Positions 1 through 5,634 are shown, counted from the first letter of the stretch. The stretch: 14,542 nucleotides of DNA from Leptolyngbya sp. SIO4C5 (GCA_010671965.1 JAAHIC010000034.1:1-14542); one strand, 5' to 3'. A program made the numbers and translations. The notes: generated by a model not told the origin, from the letters alone.

Positions 1-1159
1 GCTTAGTGCAGTAAAAGCAGTTGGCTGACACACTATCCGCTGCTGGATAACATTTCTCCAAACGCGAAAACTTTATACAGGCGGGCAAGGGATAGTCAAT
101 ATAGCCATGTTCATCACCGCCATAAAAGGTAGAGCGATCGTACTGGTTGAGCGGCGCGTCTAGCTTGAAGCGCTTAGGCAGGTCCGGGTTAGCGATAAAC
201 AGGCGTCCGTAAGCAACTAGGTCGGCAGTGCCCTTGGCTAAGACTTCGTTGCCACTGGTCTTGACATAGCCATCAGCCGCGATGATAGTGCCGTTGTAAA
301 CCTGGCGGAAGAAGCTAGAGCCAATTTCAAACTTGTCTTCACCCGGTCTGGGATCGATGATGTGCAGGTAGGCTAGATCAAAGCTGTTGAGCTGCTCGGC
401 TAAATAGCGATAGAGCGCCTCTGGATTAGAGTCAGACATATCATTGAAGCTGCCGCTGGGGGAGAGGCGAATACCAACGCGATCGCTGCCCCAAACGCCA
501 ACAACTGCCTCTGTCACCTCTAGCAGTAGCCGCGCCCGGTTTTCAATCGATCCGCCATAGCGATCGCTGCGCTGATTGGCCCCATCGCGCAGAAACTGAT
601 CTAGCAGATAGCCATTGGCTGAGTGAATTTCCACCCCGTCAAAGCCAGCGGCTAGGGCATTTTTAGCCCCTTGACGATACTGCTCTACGATGCCTGGAAT
701 CTCCTCAGTTTCTAGAGCGCGGGGCGTGACAAAGGGCTTCATGCCTTCATAGGTAGAAGCTTCGCCTTCTGGCTTGATAGCGCTAGGGGCTACCGGCAGT
801 TCGCCATTGGGCTGTAGCGACGGATGGGAAATCCGGCCTACATGCCAGAGCTGCAGAAAAATGCGGCCACCGTGGCGGTGCACCGCCTCAGTCACCTTTT
901 GCCAAGCAGCTACCTGCTCCTGGGAGTGAATGCCGGGCGTGTCGGGATAGCCCATGCCTTGGGGCGCTACCTGGGTAGCTTCAGAGATGATCAAGCCGGC
1001 AGAGGCCCGCTGTGAATAATAAATTTGGTGAACTGGCTGAGGGACGGTGCCGGTAGCTCGATTGCGGGTGAGGGGAGCCATGACGATGCGATTGGGCAGC
1101 GTATAGCGTCCGAGCTGAACGGGCGTGAATAGGTCAATTTGGGCAGTTGCAGTAGACAT
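1..1159 (-). CDS. Old Yellow Enzyme-family NADH:flavin oxidoreductase / ene-reductase (3' end outside window)
   Basis: FMN-dependent ene-reductase (NemA/OYE type) expected to reduce activated C=C bonds of electrophiles such as enones, maleimides or nitro-compounds with NAD(P)H in the cytosol. Read on the minus strand it begins MSTATAQIDLFTPVQLGRYTLPNRIVMAPLTRNRA, then shows QLWHVGR, and the family signature around VEIHSANGYLLDQFL followed by NQRSDRYGGSIENR, with the substrate-binding His/Asn pair in HSAN. The C-terminal FMN phosphate part is TADLVAYGRLFIANPDLPKRF, and the usual closing motif YGGDEHGYIDYP is present. Start at 1159 is supported by AGGAG (1167-1171) seven bases upstream. Divergent from an ArsR-type gene across a shared operator. 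Odd point: known family members stop soon after DYP (about residue 358), but this frame stays open for 28 more codons, with four cysteines, to the window edge. Confidence 0.93.
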   Translation of the reverse strand, partial: MSTATAQIDLFTPVQLGRYTLPNRIVMAPLTRNRATGTVPQPVHQIYYSQRASAGLIISEATQVAPQGMGYPDTPGIHSQEQVAAWQKVTEAVHRHGGRIFLQLWHVGRISHPSLQPNGELPVAPSAIKPEGEASTYEGMKPFVTPRALETEEIPGIVEQYRQGAKNALAAGFDGVEIHSANGYLLDQFLRDGANQRSDRYGGSIENRARLLLEVTEAVVGVWGSDRVGIRLSPSGSFNDMSDSNPEALYRYLAEQLNSFDLAYLHIIDPRPGEDKFEIGSSFFRQVYNGTIIAADGYVKTSGNEVLAKGTADLVAYGRLFIANPDLPKRFKLDAPLNQYDRSTFYGGDEHGYIDYPLPACIKFSRLEKCYPAADSVSANCFYCTK

Positions 1160-1207
1160 AGAAAGACTCCTAGAACTAGGCGAAACGCCTGTAGCGATCG
1201 CGTTTAT

Positions 1208-1239
1208 TTCAATAGTTCAAAAATTATCGAACAATTGAA
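1208..1239. promoter_or_regulatory. inverted-repeat operator between the ene-reductase and ArsR-type genes
   Basis: Two 11-base arms, TTCAATAGTTC (1208-1218) and GAACAATTGAA (1229-1239), are reverse complements at 10 of 11 positions and are separated by an A/T-rich 10-base spacer. The dyad lies in the short divergent gap and overlaps the likely -35 box of the repressor gene, as expected for an autoregulated winged-helix repressor. That the ArsR-type protein binds here is inferred. Confidence 0.7.
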
Positions 1240-1263
1240 GCGTAACACCTTAGCTGTCATAAT
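1235..1263 (+). promoter_or_regulatory. sigma70-type promoter of the ArsR-type gene
   Basis: TTGAAG (1235-1240), a 17-base spacer, and CATAAT (1258-1263) give a near-consensus -35/-10 pair. Transcription would begin about seven bases after 1263, at or next to the ATG at 1270, so the mRNA would have little or no 5' leader. No Shine-Dalgarno sequence is visible before the ATG, which fits. Confidence 0.55.
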
Positions 1264-1269
1264 GGCAAC

Positions 1270-1587
1270 ATGAGGACTCTAAATCACCCCGCAAAAGAAG
1301 ACATCTCTCTGTCGGCGGTTCTCTACGCCCTCAGCGACAACTATCGGCTAGAAATTGTCCGACGTTTGGCCGAGCAGGGCGAGCTAACTTGCAGCGGTTT
1401 AGCCCTATCAGCCGCCAAATCGACCCTCTCTCATCATTTCAAGGTGCTGCGAGAAGCCGGACTGATCTACAGCCGCACCGAAGGGCGAGAGTGCTATAAC
1501 TCTCTGCGCCAAGCAGAACTCAATGAGCGTTTCCCAGGGCTGCTTTCGGCAGTTTTGACAGCGGCTCAGCCCTTGATCGAAGCTTAG
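1270..1587 (+). CDS. ArsR/SmtB-family winged-helix transcriptional repressor
   Basis: A 105-residue DNA-binding protein, typical size for ArsR/SmtB regulators. The helix-turn-helix spans roughly residues 38-66 (LTCSGLALSAAKSTLSHHFKVLREAGLI), followed by the wing around SRTEGRECYNSL. The metal-binding ELCVCDL-type box of classical ArsR/SmtB sensors is absent. Two cysteines (about C41 in the HTH and C75 in the wing) could sense electrophiles or oxidants by thiol chemistry; that is inference, suggested by the divergent ene-reductase, a common arrangement for reductases that detoxify electrophiles. The ATG at 1270 has no ribosome-binding site and the promoter places the RNA start almost on it. 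The probable role is repression of itself and the divergent reductase through the dyad at 1208-1239. Confidence 0.9.
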   Translation: MRTLNHPAKEDISLSAVLYALSDNYRLEIVRRLAEQGELTCSGLALSAAKSTLSHHFKVLREAGLIYSRTEGRECYNSLRQAELNERFPGLLSAVLTAAQPLIEA

Positions 1588-1683
1588 AAACTGAGGTTCT
1601 CTTAGGTTAGGGATCGGTTTCTGCCCGGTGAGTGAAGCCAATGTCGCTTCGAGACAGAAATCGGTTCTTGAGGGCTACCCTAG

Positions 1684-1715
1684 CGCGCAGTAGCGCACCA
1701 GGGTAGTTCAGCACC
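1684..1715 (-). pseudogene. very short remnant of the 3' tail of the 95-residue gene
   Basis: The plus-strand stretch reading agtagcgcaccagggtagttcagcacc is a degenerate copy of the last codons of the gene at 2039-2326 (atagcgca..agctcagcacc at 2054-2080). Homology stops where the first palindromic element begins at 1716. With the larger fragment at 1806-1930 it makes a ladder of three copies of the same gene end. Confidence 0.5.
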
Positions 1716-1798
1716 GTAGGATGGGCAAAGGTTATCAACCGTGCCCATCTCCGCCAAATTGCGCGGATGATGGGCACGCTGGGCTTTGCCCAGCCTAC
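1716..1798. repeat. paired-palindrome (REP/MITE-like) element, copy 1
   Basis: Outer arms GTAGGATGGGCAAAG (1716-1730) and CTTTGCCCAGCCTAC (1784-1798) are inverted with one mismatch. Inside them CGTGCCCATC (1740-1749) and GATGGGCACG (1769-1778) are perfect inverted repeats. GATGGGC in each half can also pair with the GCCCA(T/G)C of the same half, giving two adjacent hairpins, the layout of paired REP elements. It sits between the plus-strand repressor gene and minus-strand gene tails. Confidence 0.75.
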
Positions 1799-1805
1799 CG
1801 ATCAA

Positions 1806-1930
1806 CTACCGATCACGCAGCGATCGATAGCGCACCAGGTAGCTCAGCACCTCGCCCTGCTCCGGCGTCAGCAGAATGCCAGCAGGCGGAATCGTGATCA
1901 GGTCACTCCATAAGCCCTGATCGGCGTAGT
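1806..1930 (-). pseudogene. truncated duplicate of the C-terminus of the 95-residue gene
   Basis: Minus-strand translation gives YADQGLWSDLITIPPAGILL continuing TPEQGEVLSYLVRYRSLRDR and a TAG stop at 1806-1808. This matches the C-terminal 40 or so residues of the intact gene at 2039-2326 nearly perfectly, differing in the last residues. Homology ends at GCGTAGT (1924-1930, equivalent to 2151-2157), immediately before element copy 2. It has no start codon or N-terminus, so it is a gene fragment from tandem duplication. Confidence 0.75.
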
Positions 1931-1931
1931 C

Positions 1932-2015
1932 GTAGAGATGGGCAAAGGTTATCAACCGTGCCCATCTCCGTCACATTGCGCGGATGATGGGCACGCTGGG
2001 CTTTGCCCATCCTAC
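1932..2015. repeat. paired-palindrome (REP/MITE-like) element, copy 2
   Basis: Almost base-for-base the same as the element at 1716-1798, offset by exactly 217 bases from the core GATGGGC (1720 versus 1937) to the closing CTAC (1798 versus 2015). The left end reads GTAGAGATGGG with one extra A. The right arm CTTTGCCCATCCTAC is the canonical form. Confidence 0.75.
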
Positions 2016-2038
2016 CGATCAATGTAGCGATCTACCGA

Positions 2039-2326
2039 TCAACGCAGCGATCGATAGCGCAGCAGATAGCTCAGCACCTCGCCCTGCTCCGGCGTCAGCA
2101 GAATGCCAGCAGGCGGAATCGTGATCAGGTCGCTCCACAGGCCCTGATCGGCGTAGTTCAGCTTATGCAGGGCATGAATCGTCGATCGCACGCCGTCCTG
2201 CGACCCCATAATCAGGTGGCGCAGGCGCTCTCGCTCCGGCTGGGCGCGGGGGATGTGCAGGCGTGCGGGTTCTGTATCTCCCAGATTGGTCAAATCCGGG
2301 AGATTGGGGTGGATATAAAACAGCAT
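2039..2326 (-). CDS. conserved hypothetical protein, 95 residues
   Basis: A small soluble protein beginning MLFYIHPNLPDLTNLGDTEP, with RERLRHLIMGSQDGVRSTIHALHKLNYADQGLWSDL in the middle and ending VLSYLLRYRSLR. I recognise this only as a type seen in cyanobacteria, with no known function and no catalytic motif I can name. The frame extends 12 codons further upstream, but the ATG at 2326 is chosen because AGGAGG (2336-2341) sits nine bases before it. Its 3' end has been duplicated twice downstream (1806-1930 and 1684-1715), each time beside a palindromic element. A terminator-like hairpin lies 35-75 bases upstream of its start, suggesting attenuation or the end of another transcript. Confidence 0.72.
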   Translation of the reverse strand: MLFYIHPNLPDLTNLGDTEPARLHIPRAQPERERLRHLIMGSQDGVRSTIHALHKLNYADQGLWSDLITIPPAGILLTPEQGEVLSYLLRYRSLR

Positions 2327-2360
2327 TTTGGGATTCCTCCTGAATCGGGTAAGGAAGCCC

Positions 2361-2402
2361 AAAAATAAGGCCGACCCAAGACATAGCAGTTCGGGACGGC
2401 CT
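2361..2402 (-). terminator. intrinsic-terminator-like hairpin upstream of the 95-residue gene
   Basis: Read on the minus strand, AGGCCG (2402-2397), a T/T mismatch, CCC (2395-2393), a 15-base loop, GGG (2377-2375) and CGGCCT (2373-2368) form a 6+3 base-pair stem followed at once by TTATTTTT (2368-2361). This has the shape of a Rho-independent terminator, but it lies only about 35 bases before the ATG of a gene on the same strand. It may end a short upstream RNA or act as an attenuator. Confidence 0.45.
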
Positions 2403-2490
2403 GAGTAATAATTACTCTAGCCTCCGAGACAGCTGCAACCTGTCGAAGGGGTCAGGTGTCGGGAGATTGCTGCTAACAACTCTCGGCACC
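2403..2490. other. cluster of hairpins, candidate structured RNA or leader
   Basis: Three dyads are packed together: GAGTAAT-A-ATTACTC (2403-2417, perfect); GACAG-7-CTGTC (2428-2444, perfect, loop CTGCAAC); and a long stem at 2455-2490 pairing GGTGTCGGGAG with CTCTCGGCACC, plus TTG/CAA inside, closing a CTGCTAA loop. The two non-Watson-Crick positions of the long stem are G-U if transcribed on the plus strand but A-C on the minus, which favours a plus-strand RNA, whereas the adjacent terminator works on the minus strand. I recognise no known RNA family. The remainder of this gene-free stretch, 2491-2673, shows nothing clear. Confidence 0.3.
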
Positions 2491-2673
2491 GCACGACCAA
2501 ATTTTTGGGTGATAGTCAAGCTGCACGCAGACAGCTATAGCTCAAAAATCTACCCCATCTAACGCTCCAGCGCAAGTTAAGTTTGTGACACCAGTGCGGC
2601 CGGAAACACCTCTATGTTGGCGTCATTGTGGCGATCGCTATTATTTCCGTACGGCGGGCAAGCTACAAGGTAA

Positions 2674-2937
2674 TTGTTGAAAGCAGTCGTATTTTTTACA
2701 GACATTTCCAATCGGCCTTCGCCAATCACATCCAATCGGCCTTTGCCAACTACAGCTATTACCAAACCAAACTGCAATATCAAAGGTAACATTTCGATCG
2801 CAAACGGCAACAAAAATTACCACCTACCCGGTATGGAAGACTATGACTCGACCCGAATTCAGGCCAAGCATGGTGAGAGATGGTTTTGTAGCGAATCGGA
2901 AGCGATCGCAGCAGGCTGGCGTAAAGCGCCTAAATAG
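2674..2937 (+). CDS. small protein with a C-terminal 'sunset'-type domain; start uncertain
   Basis: The C-terminal 55 residues, CNIKGNISIANGNKNYHLPG then DYDSTRIQAKHGERWFCSES and EAIAAGWRKAPK, match the short domain called 'sunset' in protein annotation, found at the C-terminus of small secreted or membrane proteins and some nucleases; its function is unknown to me. The conserved pair of cysteines and the GERWFC...AGWR motif are present. Before it is a Pro/Ser/Thr-rich linker built from an 8-residue repeat. In this frame a stop (2671-2673) leaves only TTG starts (2674, or 2677 with AAGG six bases upstream), and no signal peptide is encoded. The gene may be 5'-truncated or frameshifted: the overlapping frame upstream encodes a hydrophobic stretch LYVGVIVAIAIISV (2610-2651). 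Its 3' end is duplicated at 3249-3346. Confidence 0.5.
   Translation: MLKAVVFFTDISNRPSPITSNRPLPTTAITKPNCNIKGNISIANGNKNYHLPGMEDYDSTRIQAKHGERWFCSESEAIAAGWRKAPK
2707..2754 (+). repeat. 24-base tandem repeat in the linker, two copies
   Basis: TCCAATCGGCCTTCGCCAATCACA (2707-2730) and its neighbour at 2731-2754 differ at three of 24 positions. The length is a multiple of three and in the sunset-domain frame it encodes SNRPSPIT / SNRPLPTT, so it lengthens the linker without changing frame. Confidence 0.8.
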
Positions 2938-3250
2938 TCATCTTTGTAGGATGGGCAAAAGGCTTGGCCTGTGCCCATCGTCAACATTTTGCGATAAATT
3001 TTGATGGGCACGCTTTGCTTTGCCCATCCTACGGGTTGAAATCTGCGTGTTAGAGGCGAGACAGAAGTTCCTGCTTTTTGGCCTGAAACTCCTCTTCCGT
3101 CAAAATCCCCTGATCTCTGAGCTGTCCTAGCTTCTCTAGCGCCTGATAAATATTTGCCGCCTCATCCCCTTGCTCATTTTTCAAATCCGACACGTAGCCC
3201 TTACCCCGCTCAAAAGCTGAGTCATAGGCTGATTTCACCTGCTCCTCCAC
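2840..3250. repeat. tandem duplication, unit 1 (411 bases)
   Basis: Contains the end of the sunset-domain gene (2840-2937), a complete palindromic element (2946-3032), and the 3' third of the DUF697/SHOCT gene on the opposite strand (3050-3250). Unit 2 is 3249-3603. Shared parts differ at 2 of 98 bases (sunset tail) and 4 of 201 bases (SHOCT tail). The join at 3249-3250 has AC shared by both parent sequences, a two-base microhomology. Confidence 0.85.
2946..3032. repeat. paired-palindrome (REP/MITE-like) element, copy 3
   Basis: Outer arms GTAGGATGGGCAAA (2946-2959) and TTTGCCCATCCTAC (3019-3032) are perfect inverted repeats. Inner arms GTGCCCATC (2971-2979) and GATGGGCAC (3003-3011) are also perfect. 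The interior differs from copies 1 and 2, so only the arms are conserved. It sits between convergent 3' ends (sunset gene, plus; SHOCT tail, minus), a classic REP location. Confidence 0.78.
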
Positions 3251-3364
3251 TATGACTCGACCCGAATTCAGACCGAGCATGGTGAGAGATGGTTTTGTAG
3301 CGAATCGGAAGCGATCGCAGCAGGCTGGCGTAAAGCGCCTAAATAGATAAATTTTGATGGGCAC
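3050..3364 (-). CDS. chimeric 104-codon ORF: novel N-terminus fused to a duplicated SHOCT domain
   Basis: This frame was created by the tandem duplication. Codons from the stop at 3050 up to about 3249 are a copy of the last 66 residues of the neighbouring DUF697/SHOCT protein (VEEQVKSAYDSAFERGKGYV to ELLSRL) and are identical in amino-acid sequence. The upstream part (3250-3364) is antisense to the copied sunset-gene tail and half an element, giving an N-terminus MPIKIYLFRRFTPACCDRFRFATKPSLTMLGLNSGRVI with no homology I know. The start would be GTG at 3364, inside the half-element, without a visible ribosome-binding site. It may be a non-expressed remnant. However, all four base differences in the duplicated tail are synonymous. 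Confidence 0.35.
   Translation of the reverse strand: MPIKIYLFRRFTPACCDRFRFATKPSLTMLGLNSGRVIVEEQVKSAYDSAFERGKGYVSDLKNEQGDEAANIYQALEKLGQLRDQGILTEEEFQAKKQELLSRL
3249..3346 (+). pseudogene. duplicated 3' tail of the sunset-domain gene
   Basis: A copy of 2840-2937 differing at only two bases (ggccaagc versus gaccgagc, which would change Ala to Thr and Lys to Glu). It lacks the N-terminal half and any start in the right frame, and its left end is fused directly to the copied SHOCT tail. It is a gene fragment. Confidence 0.75.
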
Positions 3365-3385
3365 GCTTTGCTTTGCCCATCCTAC
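3346..3385. repeat. half palindromic element (copy 4, left half deleted)
   Basis: Corresponds to the right half of the element at 2946-3032: GATAAATTTTGATGGGCAC... to CATCCTAC. Compared with unit 1 of the duplication, exactly 56 bases (2938-2993) are missing between AAATAG and ATAAATTTT, so the left half was lost after duplication. Confidence 0.75.
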
Positions 3386-3402
3386 GAGTTGAAATCTGCG
3401 TG

Positions 3403-3966
3403 TTAGAGGCGAGACAGGAGTTCCTGCTTTTTGGCCTGAAACTCCTCCTCCGTCAAAATCCCCTGATCTCTGAGCTGTCCTAGCTTCTCTAGCGCCTGAT
3501 AAATATTCGCCGCCTCATCCCCTTGCTCATTTTTCAAATCCGACACGTAGCCCTTACCCCGCTCAAAAGCTGAGTCGTAGGCTGATTTCACCTGCTCCTC
3601 CACAAAATTGCTGAGGGAGCCGCCGCCAGAGAAATGACTGATTGCGACCTGGCCCACCGCATAGGTAGACGCCCCGGACGTGATTGCCATCGAAGCGCCG
3701 CCAATCATAGTGCCTATACCGGGAATCGCTTTAATAAAGCTAGCGCCCAAACGGGCCAGCGTCGTTCCCGTCAGCGCCGAAACAAAGACTTTGCCCGTAC
3801 TGCGAGAATAGTTGACGCCGTAGACCTGGGCTAGCTGCTGTAGCATTTCTAGCTGAATCGCCGTCACCGCCGCAAAATCCACCAGCGGAATCGGAATCAG
3901 CCCGCCTCCCATCGCCCACAGAACGTGGGAGCGAATAATCGTGTCGGCTTCAGTTCGTTGGCTCAT
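3403..3966 (-). CDS. DUF697-like membrane-associated protein with C-terminal SHOCT domain
   Basis: A 187-residue protein. Residues about 1-110 (SHVLWAMGGGLIPIPLVDFA, then VTAIQLEMLQQLAQVYGV and GIGTMIGGASMAITSGASTYAVGQVA) resemble DUF697, the hydrophobic helical region often attached to YcjF/GTPase-type proteins, here without a GTPase. Residues about 120-187 end LGQLRDQGILTEEEFQAKKQELLSRL, a clear SHOCT (short C-terminal oligomerisation) motif. Glycine-rich hydrophobic segments suggest membrane contact. The ATG at 3966 is supported by GAGG six bases upstream. It lies 89 bases downstream of the HlyD-type gene on the same strand with no clear terminator between, so co-transcription is possible. 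Its 3' third is duplicated at 3050-3250. The function is unknown. Confidence 0.85.
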   Translation of the reverse strand: MSQRTEADTIIRSHVLWAMGGGLIPIPLVDFAAVTAIQLEMLQQLAQVYGVNYSRSTGKVFVSALTGTTLARLGASFIKAIPGIGTMIGGASMAITSGASTYAVGQVAISHFSGGGSLSNFVEEQVKSAYDSAFERGKGYVSDLKNEQGDEAANIYQALEKLGQLRDQGILTEEEFQAKKQELLSRL

Positions 3967-4055
3967 CAGTTTCCTCTGCGCAAGTCATAAAATTTATCTG
4001 ATCGATGCCTACACAGCCGCAGTGCCTCAATCCGCAAACTCTGAGCGCTCAAAAC

Positions 4056-5588
4056 CTATCCACCCGACTTGAGGCTGTCCACCTTGCGGGTAAACAGGTC
4101 AATCAGCAGCGTGATCACCCGCTGCTTGCGCAGCTTGATGTTGGCCGTCACCGACATGCCCGACTGTAGCGGTAGCTCTTGACCGCTGGTTTCCAATACC
4201 TGCTGCTCTAGCTCAATTTCTGCCGGAAAGCGATAGAACGGATACACCTCATCCGGCGGCAGCGCATCCGAGCCAATGTGGATTAGCTCCCCATCCACAT
4301 CGCCAAACTCGCTATAGGGAAAGGCATCAATCCGCACGTCTACCACCTGACCCTGCTTGATAAAGCCGATGTCGCGGTTGGTAATAAACACCCGCGCCAC
4401 CAGGCTCTCCTGCGGCACAATCTCCAAAATGGGTTCGCTGGCATTTGCCACATAGCCTGGTTCATTCGCCTTCAGGTTGAACACCGTACCGCTCACTGGC
4501 GCTCGCAGATCCTGGTAGTCCAGCGTTTGCTGAAGCTGCTGAATCTGGCTATTAATTTCTTCTAAACGCTTGTCGTTTTCTAAAACCTGCTTGGTGAGCT
4601 GACTGTCAATTTGCGCAATTTGGGTGTCATTGGCAGCAATGCGATCGAGCAGTTCTTCGCGGGAGACAGCCGTAGCATTATTGAGCTGCTGTCTGGCCTG
4701 GGCGATCGCGATCGTCAATCGTTCCGCCTCTTTCTGTAAACTAGCCACCTCGGCCTGACGGTTATTTAGCTCCTGCTCCTGCTGCAGATAGGGAATTTCT
4801 GCAAATGCTCCCTCTTCTTGCAGCGCCGCCAAACGGCCCACAATGTTCTGCTGCATCTGCATGGCGTTGCGGGCATTGGCTAGCTCTACCTGGGTGCGCT
4901 CTAGCTGGCTCGTGAGCTGCTCTACTTCTAAAGCCACCGCTGAAATGCGGCTGCTGTCTTCGGCTTGCGATGCCGCCAATCGCTGCCGCTGCTCTGGCGT
5001 TAAATTGGCCCCACTGCCCCCCTGAAGCTGCGTACGATAGAGCTGATTTTCTGCTAAGTAGGCGGCGCGGTTGCTAGTGAGCTGGGCGATTTCGGGAGAA
5101 ACCTCGAAGGCGGTAGCGGCAGCAGCGGCCCCTTGCAGTTGAGCGCGGTAATACTGATTTTCCTCCACTAGCTTTTTTTGGACTTCCTGCAGCGAGGCAA
5201 TTTCGGCCTGAGACGTTTTCTGGTTGAAGCTGATGAGCAGTTCCCCCGCTTCAACCACCTCACCTTCCTCGGCATGAATTTCAGCCACCACGCCGCCAAC
5301 CGGGGCCTGCACCGGCTGCACCACCCCCTCTGGCTCCAGCTTGCCCTGGGCCGGAATGGCTACCTCCACCTTGGCAAGACAGGCCCAGCCCACCAGCGCA
5401 CTGGTGACGCCCACAATTGTCCAGACCACGGCCCGCGACCAGCGCGGCGACTGACGCAAAATTACGTCGCGATCAAAGTTGCTGCCACCAGCGAGGGTAC
5501 GATTGGGCGGCGGCGGGGGTGGCGCTGCCGGAATTGAGCTAACGCGGCCGTTGGTTTGGGCATTGCGAACGGGATTGGCTGGCCTCAT
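4056..5588 (-). CDS. HlyD-family periplasmic adaptor (membrane fusion protein) of a type I secretion system
   Basis: A 510-residue adaptor that should link the inner-membrane ABC exporter encoded just upstream to a TolC-like outer-membrane channel. It has a proline-run cytoplasmic tail (residues 1-50, with PPPPPP), one membrane span (about 52-72), a first lipoyl half-motif (EGVVQPVQAPVGGVVAEIHA then EEGEVVEAGELL, about 88-118), a long alpha-helical hairpin rich in Gln/Glu/Leu coiled coil (about 125-370), the second lipoyl half (LRAPVSGTVFNLKANEPGYV), a beta-barrel domain, and the closing GMSVTANIKLRKQRVITLLI typical of HlyD C-termini. The start at 5588 has only a weak ribosome-binding site. 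It lies 46 bases after the ABC exporter stop, so one operon. No outer-membrane factor is nearby, as is usual when a shared TolC homologue is used. Confidence 0.93.
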   Translation of the reverse strand: MRPANPVRNAQTNGRVSSIPAAPPPPPPNRTLAGGSNFDRDVILRQSPRWSRAVVWTIVGVTSALVGWACLAKVEVAIPAQGKLEPEGVVQPVQAPVGGVVAEIHAEEGEVVEAGELLISFNQKTSQAEIASLQEVQKKLVEENQYYRAQLQGAAAAATAFEVSPEIAQLTSNRAAYLAENQLYRTQLQGGSGANLTPEQRQRLAASQAEDSSRISAVALEVEQLTSQLERTQVELANARNAMQMQQNIVGRLAALQEEGAFAEIPYLQQEQELNNRQAEVASLQKEAERLTIAIAQARQQLNNATAVSREELLDRIAANDTQIAQIDSQLTKQVLENDKRLEEINSQIQQLQQTLDYQDLRAPVSGTVFNLKANEPGYVANASEPILEIVPQESLVARVFITNRDIGFIKQGQVVDVRIDAFPYSEFGDVDGELIHIGSDALPPDEVYPFYRFPAEIELEQQVLETSGQELPLQSGMSVTANIKLRKQRVITLLIDLFTRKVDSLKSGG

Positions 5589-5634
5589 GGCAAATTCTCT
5601 AGGTGCAGGTCAAATAGCTAGACGAATTGAAAAT

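Noticed and set aside
2003..2368. Plus-strand frame of 121 codons
   Set aside because: Antisense to the 95-residue gene and to element sequence; the minus frame has a perfect ribosome-binding site and its tail is duplicated as a gene end.
2450..2490. Possible SRP (4.5S) RNA because of GGTCAGGTGTCGGGAG
   Set aside because: The conserved GGAAGG/AGCAGCC apical loop is not present and the fold is a simple long hairpin.
3967..4055. GAGCGCTC palindrome as terminator of the secretion operon
   Set aside because: An eight-base palindrome without a loop or a following T-tract on the minus strand; it does not make a terminator hairpin.
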